DNA from: Sulfurovum sp.
GTDB taxonomy: Bacteria; Campylobacterota; Campylobacteria; Campylobacterales; Sulfurovaceae
NCBI GenBank assembly: GCA_030949725.1
Contig: JAUZSE010000010.1
Location: 1 to 58,254, forward strand
Direction of reading: 5' to 3'
Length of the DNA stretch: 58,254 nucleotides
Part shown: positions 9,395-21,461 of the stretch, piece by piece
How positions within the stretch are numbered: position 1 is the stretch's first letter
Layout of the letters: every line of letters begins with the position of its first letter
The notes under the pieces: generated by a model
Seen by the model: only the letters and a program-made list of their open reading frames with translations
Told to the model about the DNA's origin: nothing
Databases searched by the model: none
Position numbers and translations under genes: made by a program

Positions 9395-10837
9395 TTAATC
9401 CTTCGTTTGAAGTTCAGAAAGTCCAAAAGGCACAAGCAGCTTAGGATGCTTAGTCGTCGTAAGAAGAAAATCTTGTATTTTAGTAGAAATAATTTTCTTG
9501 TAACTCTCACTATTGAGATGTCTTTCAAAGGGAGCAACTTGAAGTATAAGCTTCATCTTTGAGAGTTCTCGTATAGGATTAGCAATTTTTTGTTCGATAT
9601 TCATTTCTATATTAAAAATATGCGTAAGCGTTTCATAATGTTCAATAATCATTTTTTTACTTTCAAAATCACCTTCGGGATCGAAATCACAAAGTAAAAG
9701 TTGAAGTCCAAGCATATCTGATATATCAAAAGCCGTAGAAGAGATAGATTCCATCTTTTCTTTTTCACTCATAAGTACCACACATTTATGTATATCATAC
9801 AAGTGTTCATCTCCAAACAGATACACCAACTTTTTTAAATCATAAAGTATCTCTTTAAGATCTTCGGCTTCAAATGTGTCAATGCTATTAATCACAAGAC
9901 CTATGTTATGTTCAAATATATCATGTTCAATGACTTCTTTGAGTGCTTCATTTTTATAAGATATAACAATGTTAACTTGTTTTGATTCAAAGGTTTTAAG
10001 CGCATCCATTAACGCAAAATCATTAGGGTAAAGTATACGAACAAAGAGCAACTTATCTTCTAGTTTTTCCATCATATAGATACTTTCTTTAAGGTAGAGC
10101 AAGGCATCTTTTTGATCATGTCTTAAATCTAAGATAAGATAAATATTTTTACCAAAAGGTTCAGGGAAAAGCCCTACTCTTCTATTGATAGTTCTGTATA
10201 CACCATCAAGTACAATGGGTTTTCCCAAAATAAGTAAAGTGTCATTTGGTCGCATCATGGTTGAAGAAATAGGGAGAATCTGTTTTTCATCACGGTATAC
10301 TGCAGCTATTTTCCATTTGTTTTGACGTATAGATCCTATATGCCTATACGCATACGAGCTTCCAAACGGTATATGTACTTCCATAATCTCACCTCGACCA
10401 AGTCCTACATTCTGCGCAACAAGAGGTACATTGGGAAGTTGATCATAAAGATGTGCAGCGATAAGACCTGAACTATGAATGACAGTAATGTTTTCATAGT
10501 CTTTTCCTATTTCCTTATCTTCCCATTGATTAACAAGGACAATTCTCATATTTTGCTTAATCAATACAATGTTTTTGAGTACATAACGCACATCTTCTAG
10601 ATCTTCCATCACTATAAAAATATTTGAAAACTTGGTAGCAGACATAATACCTTTCAATTTAGAAAAGCTTGTGGGATCCGCATCAATGAGTGTAATATTG
10701 TTTCCCATTTTTGGAGGTGTGGTTCCAGTTTTATAACATGTAACATAGTATTGATTTTCTGCAACACGCTTTTTACTCACCCACTCAATAAAATGTTTAG
10801 CGATACTACCACTAGCTAAAATAAGTATGTTTTTCAT
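9395..10837 (-). CDS. TrkA-type potassium/ion-transport regulatory NAD-binding protein
   Basis: 480 residues. The N-terminus is a Rossmann-type fold ('ILILASGSIAKHFIEWV') with 'TLIDADPTSFSKLKGI', as in TrkA-N/RCK domains, although the glycine loop is weak. The middle 'GRGEIMEVHIPFGSSYAYRHIGSI...NDTLLILGKP' is a TrkA-C (RCK-C) ligand-binding domain. The long C-terminal ~250 residues have no domain I can name. I recall a similar gene between tgt and aroB in Helicobacter. It may gate an ion channel not present here; the ligand is unknown. It is divergent from tgt with a 57-bp gap. Confidence 0.65.
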   Translation of the reverse strand: MKNILILASGSIAKHFIEWVSKKRVAENQYYVTCYKTGTTPPKMGNNITLIDADPTSFSKLKGIMSATKFSNIFIVMEDLEDVRYVLKNIVLIKQNMRIVLVNQWEDKEIGKDYENITVIHSSGLIAAHLYDQLPNVPLVAQNVGLGRGEIMEVHIPFGSSYAYRHIGSIRQNKWKIAAVYRDEKQILPISSTMMRPNDTLLILGKPIVLDGVYRTINRRVGLFPEPFGKNIYLILDLRHDQKDALLYLKESIYMMEKLEDKLLFVRILYPNDFALMDALKTFESKQVNIVISYKNEALKEVIEHDIFEHNIGLVINSIDTFEAEDLKEILYDLKKLVYLFGDEHLYDIHKCVVLMSEKEKMESISSTAFDISDMLGLQLLLCDFDPEGDFESKKMIIEHYETLTHIFNIEMNIEQKIANPIRELSKMKLILQVAPFERHLNSESYKKIISTKIQDFLLTTTKHPKLLVPFGLSELQTKD

Positions 10838-10894
10838 TTAGACCTTGATTTAGATATACTTGCGTAATTAATTTTTGAGGATTATTATAACACA

Positions 10895-12584
<1,690 letters not shown>

Positions 12585-12637
12585 TCATTTTACCTTTTAC
12601 ATTTAGTATAACCAATAATAATAAAATTTTAGAATCT

Positions 12638-13528
12638 TTAATGTATATTTGGTACTTTGGCAGAAGCTATTTCTTTAGATGTATATTTTAAATGTGTATC
12701 TTGATCATCAAAAAAGATGTCTGCTCCAAAAGCTTTTATCACTTCATATTTTTGTACACCCCCTTGAAAAAAGGCTTCATCTACACGAACACCCCAGCCC
12801 TCTAATGTACCCAAAACTCTTTCATGTGTAGAGAAATTTCTAGCTGTTATTAGTGCGGTACGTATGGGAGAACCTTCCATGGGAAATTTATCTTGTATCT
12901 CTGATATAGTTTTGAGGAACTTGAAAAATGGTCCTTTAGAAAGTGGATTTTTAGCATTTTCACGTTCATGTGATATGAAGGCTTCTAAACCATCCTCTTG
13001 ATATATTTTTTCACTCTCATTGCCAAAGAGTACGGCATCACCATCGAAAGCTATTTTGACCATATTACTCTCTTTTGAACTTATCGGTGTATGTGGAAGT
13101 ATAGTTGCTGCTGCGACACCGAAGTTGACAGCTTCTTCTACATCTTGTGTATGGACTGAAAGAAAAAGATCCACCTTAAAGGCTTTTAGATAACGTGCAA
13201 CAGGTGTCCCTGCTGTCCATCCTGTACGTTCAATGTCCAAAGAATAATGTTCTATAGAACGTCCTATACGTAAGCCCGTAGTAGCATTATTTCGAGAAAG
13301 TATGATGACTTCTATGAGTTTGTTGTCAAACTTAGAATTAATCGCAAGAAGGTTTTGCACAAATCTAAAAGCAGAACCTTTTTCCAAAGGGCTATCTAAG
13401 TGTTCAATCTGATATTTATAGTAAGACTCTAAGCCCTCTTCATTAAAAATAGTATTTTCTTCTTCGAGATTAAACAATGCACGTGACGAAATAGCAATAA
13501 CAAGTTTATCTTGGAGATCATAAGCCAT
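12638..13528 (-). CDS. Cytosolic 5'-nucleotidase family protein
   Basis: 296 residues resembling the PF06189 5'-nucleotidase family (bacterial relatives of cytosolic NT5C1), which dephosphorylates nucleoside monophosphates. Recognisable blocks are 'LVIAISSRALFNLEEEN', 'VIILSRNNATTGLRIGRSIEHY', 'RTGWTAGTPVARYLKAF', 'VDLFLSVHTQDVEEAV', 'AFDGDAVLFGNESE' and 'ADIFFDDQDTH'. No signal peptide. It stands alone, with a 110-bp divergent region to kpsS. Confidence 0.75.
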   Translation of the reverse strand: MAYDLQDKLVIAISSRALFNLEEENTIFNEEGLESYYKYQIEHLDSPLEKGSAFRFVQNLLAINSKFDNKLIEVIILSRNNATTGLRIGRSIEHYSLDIERTGWTAGTPVARYLKAFKVDLFLSVHTQDVEEAVNFGVAAATILPHTPISSKESNMVKIAFDGDAVLFGNESEKIYQEDGLEAFISHERENAKNPLSKGPFFKFLKTISEIQDKFPMEGSPIRTALITARNFSTHERVLGTLEGWGVRVDEAFFQGGVQKYEVIKAFGADIFFDDQDTHLKYTSKEIASAKVPNIH

Positions 13529-13638
13529 AAATACTCTTTTTTATAAGTATAACACAATACAATATTGATGTAAGATCGTATTGTAGTTAAAATCTATTTT
13601 ATTATATTTTTCATTTTTTATAAAAAAGGTAACTTCCA

Positions 13639-14853
13639 ATGAATAAAATAGGTGAGATAAAAGATAAAAATATACTTTTTATTCAAGGGCCTATAGGTTT
13701 TTTCTTTAAAGGCTTAGACTTACATTTTCGTAAAAAAGGTGCAAAAACTTTCAAGATTACTCTCAATGCAGCAGACTGGCTATTTTCTAATAGAGATAAT
13801 ACTTACCCGTTTAAAGGGAAAATAAATGAGTGGAACCAGTTTATCGAAACGATCATAAAAGAAAAAAAGATAGATAAAATTTTCCTTTTTGGTGATTGCC
13901 GTTTTTATCAGAGTCGAGCTATTGCCATATCTGTAAAGTTGGATATAGACATTTTTGTCTTTGAAGAGGGATATGTACGTCCAGACTTTGTGACTATGGA
14001 ACGCCATGGTGTCAATAATTTTAGCAAGATAAGCAGAGATCCTCAATTTTATAATGACCTAGATGATACTTATCTAAGAGAAGTAACGACCCTACCTGCA
14101 CACCCCAGATATAGCCGTATGGCATTTGCAGCTATTTTTTACTATATCGTATCGCATCTTTTTTCTTTTCGCTATCCGCACTATATACATCACAGAGAAA
14201 TCAATGCAGTCAAAGAGTTTTTTTGCTCATGCAGAAATCTTTTTAGAAAAATAAAATACCAAATTACAGAATATGGTTTACTCAGTAAACTCACAGAAGT
14301 AAACGCTAAAAAATATTACTTTGTAATATTACAAACGTATAATGATTTCCAGCTCATAGAGCATTCTAGGTTTGATAGTATAGAGCAGTATATCACAGAA
14401 GTAGTAGAGTCATTCGCCAAACATGCCCCCAAAGATACTTTACTTGTCATCAAACATCATCCTGTAGACAGAGGAAGAAAAAATTACAAAGGGTTAATCT
14501 CTAAAATCTCAAAACAACTTGGTGTAGGTGAAAGGGTAATAACTATATATGACTTACATTTACCCACTTGTCTAAAAAATGCCATCGGTACGGTAACCAT
14601 CAATAGCACTGTAGGTCTTTCATCACTCTTTCATAAGACTCCCACTATTACCTTAGGACGTGCTATCTATGATATGAAAGGATTGACCTCTTACGGGATT
14701 ACACTAGATGATTTTTGGGATAATTATACCATACCTAATGATAAACTATTTCATACATTTAGGAACTACCTCATACAAAGCACCCAACTCAATGGAAGCT
14801 TTTATGGAAGGTTTCCTGTTGAACTTCAAAAGGATGAGATGTACGCTTCCTAA
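13639..14853 (+). CDS. kpsS: Capsule beta-Kdo transferase KpsS
   Basis: 404 residues. KpsS adds the first beta-Kdo to (lyso)phosphatidylglycerol, building the lipid anchor of group 2 capsules; KpsC extends it. Family features: 'FFFKGLDLHFRKKGAKTFKITLNAADWLF' near the N-terminus, 'FVFEEGYVRPDFVTMERHGVN', 'LVIKHHPVDRGRKNY' and 'TINSTVGLSSLFHKTPTITLG'. It is the only capsule gene here on the plus strand, converging on kpsE with 11 bp between. An 'aaaggtaac' ribosome site precedes the ATG. Confidence 0.85.
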   Translation: MNKIGEIKDKNILFIQGPIGFFFKGLDLHFRKKGAKTFKITLNAADWLFSNRDNTYPFKGKINEWNQFIETIIKEKKIDKIFLFGDCRFYQSRAIAISVKLDIDIFVFEEGYVRPDFVTMERHGVNNFSKISRDPQFYNDLDDTYLREVTTLPAHPRYSRMAFAAIFYYIVSHLFSFRYPHYIHHREINAVKEFFCSCRNLFRKIKYQITEYGLLSKLTEVNAKKYYFVILQTYNDFQLIEHSRFDSIEQYITEVVESFAKHAPKDTLLVIKHHPVDRGRKNYKGLISKISKQLGVGERVITIYDLHLPTCLKNAIGTVTINSTVGLSSLFHKTPTITLGRAIYDMKGLTSYGITLDDFWDNYTIPNDKLFHTFRNYLIQSTQLNGSFYGRFPVELQKDEMYAS

Positions 14854-14864
14854 TGACATAATTA

Positions 14865-15962
14865 TCAATCTTTGTGATCCATTATAATGGTCATGATAGT
14901 TGTAAGTATACTATAAATAAAAAGTAATATAATCAATAGCGTGAAGACATCCCATGGCTTGTTTGGATAGGTGTAATTATCAGCCAATGTCGGTTTTGAA
15001 ACAACTATAAGATGTTTTGCATTTTGATTGACCTCAATTTTGAGTTCTTCTTGATTAATGAGTGTTTGTCTGTAGATCTCTTTATTAAATTCCATATCAC
15101 TCCGTAAGAGTTCAAAATCAAACACATTGGCGTTAAGTTCACTGATACTATCATTTGATCCTGCTAACTGTTTTTCAATCCTTTTAATAGATTTTCTAGT
15201 AGTTCGTCCGATCTCTTTGAGCATTTTCATCTCTGCACCATTAAGATTATATGATTTTGATTTACTATTATATTCAACTTCATTCTTGATAAGATCACTC
15301 TCCAAAATAGCAAGAATTTCATTTTTACGCTGTACATCCAAATTTGGATCAATCGTATGATGCTTATTTTGGTACTCTATCAATTTTTTAATAGATCCAA
15401 TAAAAAGTGTTTTATTCCCTATTCTTTGTTTTTCAATAAAATGAAGTGCAACTTGTGCATTTTCTTTAGAAAATTGGTTTATCACTTCATCAGAACGATG
15501 GATAATACTTTTTAGGATCTCCTTCGAAACATTACGGTCTATATGTGCAAATTTTAAAGAAAGGGTACCTGAGGGTTCATCAAAAACGATAAACAAATCA
15601 TCATTATACTTTTTGAGTATATTTTCTTTACTCGCCACATAAAAAGGAACAGAGGTATCAGGGTAAAGTCTTTGTACAACATCCAATTCATCACTCACAT
15701 AATACCTACTAAGATCGTACTTTTCATCAATATATGTGAACATTTCATTGGAACGCATATAGAGTTCAAGTATCTTTGAATCTTGCATGGTATTTGAAGT
15801 TTGCCCCATAAGCATAGACCCTAAGTCCATTTGTTGCTTTTTAGAAAGGTCTTTTAGTAGTGTAATACTTGCCGATTCATATCGTTCAGTTTCTATATAT
15901 ATAATATAGCCTGCGATAGTAAAAAAGATAGCTATAAAAAAAAGTCTTAATAGTATTCTCAT
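14865..15962 (-). CDS. kpsE: Capsule export inner-membrane protein KpsE (polysaccharide co-polymerase type)
   Basis: 365 residues with one hydrophobic helix at each end (about 5-23 and 337-358) and a long periplasmic, helix-rich middle, the layout of KpsE/PCP-3 capsule export adaptors that span from the KpsMT transporter to the outer membrane channel. 'SKPTLADNYTYPNKPWDVFTLL' just before the second helix is the Pro-rich motif of this family. ATGA overlap with the end of kpsT (15959-15962) indicates coupled translation. No kpsD/outer-membrane channel gene is in the window. Confidence 0.8.
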   Translation of the reverse strand: MRILLRLFFIAIFFTIAGYIIYIETERYESASITLLKDLSKKQQMDLGSMLMGQTSNTMQDSKILELYMRSNEMFTYIDEKYDLSRYYVSDELDVVQRLYPDTSVPFYVASKENILKKYNDDLFIVFDEPSGTLSLKFAHIDRNVSKEILKSIIHRSDEVINQFSKENAQVALHFIEKQRIGNKTLFIGSIKKLIEYQNKHHTIDPNLDVQRKNEILAILESDLIKNEVEYNSKSKSYNLNGAEMKMLKEIGRTTRKSIKRIEKQLAGSNDSISELNANVFDFELLRSDMEFNKEIYRQTLINQEELKIEVNQNAKHLIVVSKPTLADNYTYPNKPWDVFTLLIILLFIYSILTTIMTIIMDHKD

Positions 15963-16633
15963 GTTTTCCCTTGTTTCTTATTTATTTCTTCATAATGAGC
16001 AATAGCATCATCAATCTGTTCATAATAATGCATTTGACCCTCATGTAATAGTATGCCTGCATGGCATATTTCACTGAGTGTTCTCATGTCATGGCTTACG
16101 AGTAAAACATGACAGTTTTCTATTTTTTTACGGAGTGCCGCTTTTGCTTTATGCCTAAAACTTGCATCTCCAGTAGAAAGTGTTTCATCTATAAGCATAT
16201 AGTCAAAATCAAAAGCAAGACTAAGCCCAAAGCCCAGTCTTCCTCTCATTCCTGATGAGTAGGTTTTTATGGGCATATCAAAATAGTCGTTCAATTCACT
16301 GAACTCTCTTACAGAACTTATGATTTCTCTAGTCTCTTCTTTGTTCTTTCCATAAAGCCTACATACGAATTTGACATTGGCTTTACCTGTCATATTGCCA
16401 ACAAATCCTCCATTGAGACCAAGGGGCTATGAAAAACTATTACGTGAAGCGATCTTTCCTGTATTTGGAAATTCAATCTTCCCCAACATTCGCATAAAAG
16501 TAGATTTTCCAGATCCATTACGTCCAAGCACTCCAATATTTACTTCTGGCAGGACAATAGAGGTATCACGAAGGATATATTTTCTTCCTTCATTCGTAGG
16601 AAAGTATTTAGTAACATTACGTAGTTCTATCAT
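15959..16633 (-). pseudogene. kpsT: Capsule ABC exporter ATPase KpsT, interrupted by an in-frame amber codon
   Basis: One continuous frame of 224 codons encodes a full KpsT with a TAG at 16429-16427. The first part has Walker A 'GRNGSGKST'; the second has the signature 'YSSGMRGRLGFGLSLAF', Walker B 'YMLIDETLSTGD' and the switch His in 'LLVSHDM'. The stop lies in 'NSFS*PLGLNGGF', exactly where E. coli KpsT, as I recall it, has Trp (SWP), so a single TGG to TAG change (plus-strand T at 16428) explains it. ATGA overlaps link it to kpsM and kpsE. If real, capsule export is broken unless amber is suppressed; a base error is the alternative. Confidence 0.85.
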
Positions 16634-17412
16634 TCGGAGATGATCCTCTTTTCAAGTTTAATATAAAGCCATGTACCCATAAATAGTGGGGTAATAGTCC
16701 ATAGTGCCATATATCTATAATCAACAAACCTATCGTCTAACTCATAGATATAGTATCCATGTATCATTTCCATAAAGTGTACTAGAGGATTATAGAGCAA
16801 GATTTCATGTGCTTCAGGAGGGACACTTATCATGGGGAAAAACACAGCAGAAAAGATCATCAGTCCAAAGGAAAAAATGCCAATAATTTTTCCAATACTA
16901 TCAAAAAAAGCACTTCCTATAGCAATAACCAAGCCTACAGCAAAAGCGAAAACCAAAAGCCAAGTATACCCTAAAAACACCATCAGTATATTTTGAGGTG
17001 CAAATTCATACTGAAAAAAGAAACCGACAAAGACAAACATACAGACAATAATACTTGTAATAAATACTTCGACCAATACTCTAGCGATAATTGCATCTAT
17101 AGGCTTAACCTGCTTATAACCAAATAGTGCTTTACTAGCTCTAAATGTCCCTGTAGAACCAGAGAATATACTTCTAAACATATTGAAAGCAATAAAACCT
17201 GCCGCCATAAAAACAGCATAATCAAAGTTTGACCCTTCCCCCGTTTCTACAATAGCAACTCTTATCAAAATGAACATGCTTACTTGCATAAAAGGTTCAA
17301 AAAATGTCCAAAATAGACCTAGCTTACCGACACTCATTTTTGTATTTAGTTCTCTCAAAAAAAGTGCTAGGATGACAGCTGATAAGATTTTGGATGGCTT
17401 TCTTCTTGTCAT
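16630..17412 (-). CDS. kpsM: Capsule ABC exporter permease KpsM
   Basis: 260 residues with six predicted hydrophobic helices, an ABC-2 type permease. 'LFLRELNTKMSVGKLGLFWTFFEP' at the N-terminus and 'FFPMISVPPEAHEILLYNPLVHFMEMI' before the last helix are typical of KpsM/Wzm proteins. With KpsT it exports the lipid-linked capsule chain across the inner membrane. It ends with an ATGA overlap into kpsT, and lies 83 bp downstream of kpsC on the same strand. Confidence 0.9.
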   Translation of the reverse strand: MTRRKPSKILSAVILALFLRELNTKMSVGKLGLFWTFFEPFMQVSMFILIRVAIVETGEGSNFDYAVFMAAGFIAFNMFRSIFSGSTGTFRASKALFGYKQVKPIDAIIARVLVEVFITSIIVCMFVFVGFFFQYEFAPQNILMVFLGYTWLLVFAFAVGLVIAIGSAFFDSIGKIIGIFSFGLMIFSAVFFPMISVPPEAHEILLYNPLVHFMEMIHGYYIYELDDRFVDYRYMALWTITPLFMGTWLYIKLEKRIISE

Positions 17413-17495
17413 ACTGTCGTACCTTTTACTAAATCAATATTTTTATTGCCGTATTATATCTTTTTTAGTTAAAAAATTAAAATCCTATTTTTACT

Positions 17496-19581
17496 TTATT
17501 CACCGATAAATAACTTTAATATTAATTGCATCTTTCTAACAATAAAATTTCTCACATCTATTAAAATTCTATATATAAGATTATCTTTATATTTCTTTTT
17601 TTCTTTCTCTATCTCGCTAAGTACTACTTCTATCTCACAAAATTCATTTTTTTTAGGATGAATATACCGTGGGTAAACGATAAGTGTAGCTGCTATAAGT
17701 TCTTCAAGTGTACGCGATACTATTCTTCTTGCACATGTTTTATCATCCACAGTAAGTCCCCATCCTGCATAAAAAGGAAGCCCATAAGTATAGACTTTCT
17801 TTCCACGCATAAGTGCTTCAAAACCTACCAATGAAGTCATAGTATGTACTTCATTTACTAGGTTCAAAACAGAATCTAAGCTTGCTTCTTTGATGATAGT
17901 ATCACAGTACTTTAAAGCTTCTTTTTCTACTATCTTACCCTTACGGTTACCTACCAAGACATCAGGGTGTGGCTTATAGATAATATAGGCATCTTTTGCA
18001 TTCTCTCTGCTTTTTTGAAGTAATTCAATATTTGTCATCCCATTAGCCCCATAAAGGATAGAAGCATCATCCTCAACTTGACCTGGAACCATAATAATTG
18101 TTTGTCCTTCTTTTAGTCCTAGAAGTTCTAGTTGTTTATCTTGATAAATATTATATTTTGAAATCTTATTTTTTATGAGATAAATACGAAGATTTTTGGC
18201 TCTTTTTATAAGAGTATTATCAAAATCATATGTATTCAAGATATGCTCTAAGTCACTTTCCTCTTTAGGGTCAAAATAGATACCCCTACTGTCTACCACC
18301 AAGGAATACGCCTTTGTTAAATCAGACCCCAAAGAAACAGAACGAATAAAACCATCTTCTACCCTATGAATAAATATACCTTTCTCTTTAGCATACTGTT
18401 CTACTTTAGGAAAATGATTTCTTACCCCAAATATATAGTTTTGATGTATCTCCTAGACCTTTTTTAAGTCCGTGATCAAGAGTAGAACAAAAAATAATTT
18501 TATTCTTCTTGAATGAAGAGAAAAAAGGTATGGTAAATCTTCTTTTCCATCCAGAAAATCCAAAAAGATAAAGAGTCCCCTCATTTTGCCTATACATATT
18601 ACGATATTTATAAATAGTATGTATCGTATCTAAAATATCGCTTTGTTGTTGGGTATAAGGATTGTAGTATCTGCTATAAAGCATATATGCAGCAGCAAAT
18701 ACTTCTTCAAGACTTCGCTTTCTTTTTCGTCTTACATTTATAACTCTATCATCTGTGAGTTCCCATCCTGCATAATAAGGCATTCCAAAACAGACACATT
18801 CCTTACCAAGTAAAAGTGCTTCAAAGCCCATGCCTGATGTTTTGGTATACACTTTAGAAAAATATTTTAAAAGCGATATAGGATTAATATCTTTATCTAT
18901 AATTGTACATTTTTTTTGTACTCTTCTTATATCAATATCTGATCTTTTTTTTCCACTTAACACATCTGGATGTATTTTTATATATATCTTTGCATGAGGA
19001 TTTTCCTTAATGGCAGAGTCAATCATATTATCAGTAGAAAATCCTTTAGACATCCCATAAGATAAAGAAGCATCTCCTGCTGTCTGAACAATGACAAGTA
19101 TATTGTTTGTCTCAAATTTATACTCTCTCAAACAATCTTCATTCACATCTATAGCACTATTATATTTAGAAATATGATATTTTTGAATGAGTAAAATAGC
19201 TTCTTTAGCCTTTGTGATTAGTTTTTGATCATTAGTAAAATCATAGGTATTGAGTATATTCTCTAGCTTAGATGGAACTGTTGCATCATAGTATATACCC
19301 ACATCATCCTCTACCATACTAAATGATGGTGCATTATGTATCCCAAGTCCAATAGAACGGATAAATCCATCTTCTAACAATACAAATGACGATTTATTTT
19401 TGATGGATAATTCAACAGCTTTCAATCCAGACTGCTTTCTTCCCCAGCCATAGTATGTACCTCTAATAAAGAGTAATCTATGGATAAAAGAATAGTAGTC
19501 TATAGTCAAAAAAGTTTTAGTATTTTTTATTAATTTTTTAGAGCTAGAATAGTTTTTCAATTGTTCACTTTCATCATACAA
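17496..19581 (-). CDS. kpsC: Capsule poly-beta-Kdo transferase KpsC, frameshifted
   Basis: KpsC alternates beta-2,4 and beta-2,7 Kdo additions to build the capsule lipid linker and has two homologous halves. Here both are present: the first from 19581 with 'YGWGRKQSG', 'LLEDGFIRSIGLG' and 'PYYAGWELT'; the second with 'RVEDGFIRSVSLGSDL', 'YKPHPDVLVG' and 'PFYAGWGLT'. The frame breaks after 'WGKKSF': dropping one base in the run at 18411-18414 restores 'PKVEQYAKEKGIFIHRVEDG' and fuses the halves into about 694 residues. The second ORF alone would start only at a TTG. Homopolymer position suggests a sequencing indel. Confidence 0.87.
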
Positions 19582-21460
19582 GAACTTTTAGACCTTCATC
19601 TATCCAATGGTTTAAAAGTTCTTTTTCTTTTGTCCAATTATGCCTAAGAACCGCTTCATGCTTAGGGTCTGCATAATGATACTGGCTTTTAGAAACTGAT
19701 AAATCAAATCCAACAATAGTAGTATGCTTAAAGCTTTTACGAATCGTTTTGATCCAATACAGTAATAAAATACCTGCACTAGGAGGGGCATGCAATATCG
19801 CCACTAGTTCTTTCCATATATTTAGTGGTACAGAAAGTATAGCTAGTTTATTCAAATCACTTTGTGAAAATCGTTTCCAATTAGCACCCCTATAAATCAT
19901 ATTGGGGCCACTCAGTATGATCCATGGTGCCTCTATCTTATGTTTTACATTTGGTGCACTGACCCAAATGTCTATTTTCTTTCCTAAGTCATCACTATCT
20001 TTGCCCGTACCACAATGATTAAACCTCATCACAATATCATGACAATCAATATTATTGCCAAACTTTTTACCCTTAATACTTGCAGCATTGCCAACAATAC
20101 AAATTTCTTTTTTTCCTAGATACGTTGTAAAATCGTCTACCCAACTTCTTTGTTTGTTAAATATTTCTTTCAGATACTTACTCTTTCTACTAAAACTATG
20201 TGTGTATTCACTTAACAATAAGTCTGCATTCTTTGTTGATTTTAATGTGTGATACAACTTTTTAATATTCTTATATCTTACAGATGACAGTGCATACCCT
20301 AAATCTCTGCAAAACATGCAATATTCTATGTATGTATCAGAATTTCCTGTTATTCGCCAAGAATGCTGATATAATTCTAATGTTTTTTTATCATAAGAAC
20401 CATTTTTTCGTCTCTTTCTTGCAAAAGTTATAGTATCCGTATTCTCAATAAATTCAATCAATTTTTTTGAAATATTTTCAACATTGGCTAGTTCCAAAAT
20501 CTTATTCTGTAAATTTTCTATGACAGAAAGATATTCAACTTTATCCATACAGCGTTCAAGATACGTATAAAATTCTTCTTCATTTGATGCGATCAAAGCA
20601 GCAGAATCAACAAACCTTTTTGTATCTTGATTTTCGATACATAAAGTGGGTATATTAAAATATCCAGCTTCAATGACTTTGAGTGCTGATTTACAGGCAT
20701 TGAACTCCGTATATTCTAATGGAGCCAAATTTAACCAAATATTTTGATAATTTTTCCAATGTTCACAAAAAGGTACTTTTTCGTTATAAATTATCTGCTT
20801 TTTGGGTATATTGAGTTGAAAGTTTATCTGTCCTGTTATTTTCAATACTATTTTAGGATGTCTATTCAAAAATAGTTCTAATGGCTTTTGAATTGTAGTA
20901 AAATCTTTATCATGACTTCGTGTACCTGGGAAATATGAAATTATTTTTTTCTCAAAATTATTTTCTTTTGGAATATGCTCTTTCCATGTATTAAAAACTG
21001 CATTTGATAGGACAACTGTTTTACTATTGCCAATTAACCTTGTTATATGTTCGGCTAGTGGTAAGGTAGAAACAGAAAAATATGAAAAAAGTTTAAATGC
21101 CCTAAGATTATTTTCAAACTGTTTTTCTATTTTCTCACATGGCAGTATATTATTTATATAAGCAGGACTCTCTTTTGCATATAAGATATCAAAAATAAAA
21201 TCATCAACATCCATCATAAAAAAGATTTTTCTAAGCGAAAGTATCCTTATAATAGACCATAGTCTTATTGAAAAAGAAGGTCTATGAAAGATAACCACGT
21301 CCGCATTTGTAAAGACATCAAAATCTTTCAAATGGATCAACTCTGTCGTATGCCCATTTTTTTCTAAACCTTTTGCCATATTTTCACAACGATAAATAAA
21401 AGATGGATCTTTTTGAAAAAGATTTTTATTTTTATTTGTTGCTACAAATACACAATGCAT
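19574..21460 (-). CDS. Two-domain glycosyltransferase: GT-B-like N-half, GT29/sialyltransferase-like C-half
   Basis: 628 residues. The first ~330 residues look like a GT-B glycosyltransferase ('CENMAKGLEKNGHTTELIHL', 'IISYFPGTRSHDKDF', 'CKSALKVIEAGYFNIPTLC'). A ~100-residue linker follows. The last ~180 residues match the GT29 pattern: sialylmotif-L-like 'CIVGNAASIKGKKFGNNID...VMRFNH' and sialylmotif-S-like 'PPSAGILLLYWI...TIVGFDLS', then a His-containing tail. GT29 enzymes use CMP-sugars (sialic acid, and Kdo in plant relatives), so this half may add Kdo or a sialic-like sugar to the capsule repeat. It lies 1 bp after rfbB and overlaps kpsC by 8 bp. Confidence 0.72.
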   Translation of the reverse strand: MHCVFVATNKNKNLFQKDPSFIYRCENMAKGLEKNGHTTELIHLKDFDVFTNADVVIFHRPSFSIRLWSIIRILSLRKIFFMMDVDDFIFDILYAKESPAYINNILPCEKIEKQFENNLRAFKLFSYFSVSTLPLAEHITRLIGNSKTVVLSNAVFNTWKEHIPKENNFEKKIISYFPGTRSHDKDFTTIQKPLELFLNRHPKIVLKITGQINFQLNIPKKQIIYNEKVPFCEHWKNYQNIWLNLAPLEYTEFNACKSALKVIEAGYFNIPTLCIENQDTKRFVDSAALIASNEEEFYTYLERCMDKVEYLSVIENLQNKILELANVENISKKLIEFIENTDTITFARKRRKNGSYDKKTLELYQHSWRITGNSDTYIEYCMFCRDLGYALSSVRYKNIKKLYHTLKSTKNADLLLSEYTHSFSRKSKYLKEIFNKQRSWVDDFTTYLGKKEICIVGNAASIKGKKFGNNIDCHDIVMRFNHCGTGKDSDDLGKKIDIWVSAPNVKHKIEAPWIILSGPNMIYRGANWKRFSQSDLNKLAILSVPLNIWKELVAILHAPPSAGILLLYWIKTIRKSFKHTTIVGFDLSVSKSQYHYADPKHEAVLRHNWTKEKELLNHWIDEGLKVLV

Positions 21461-21461
21461 G

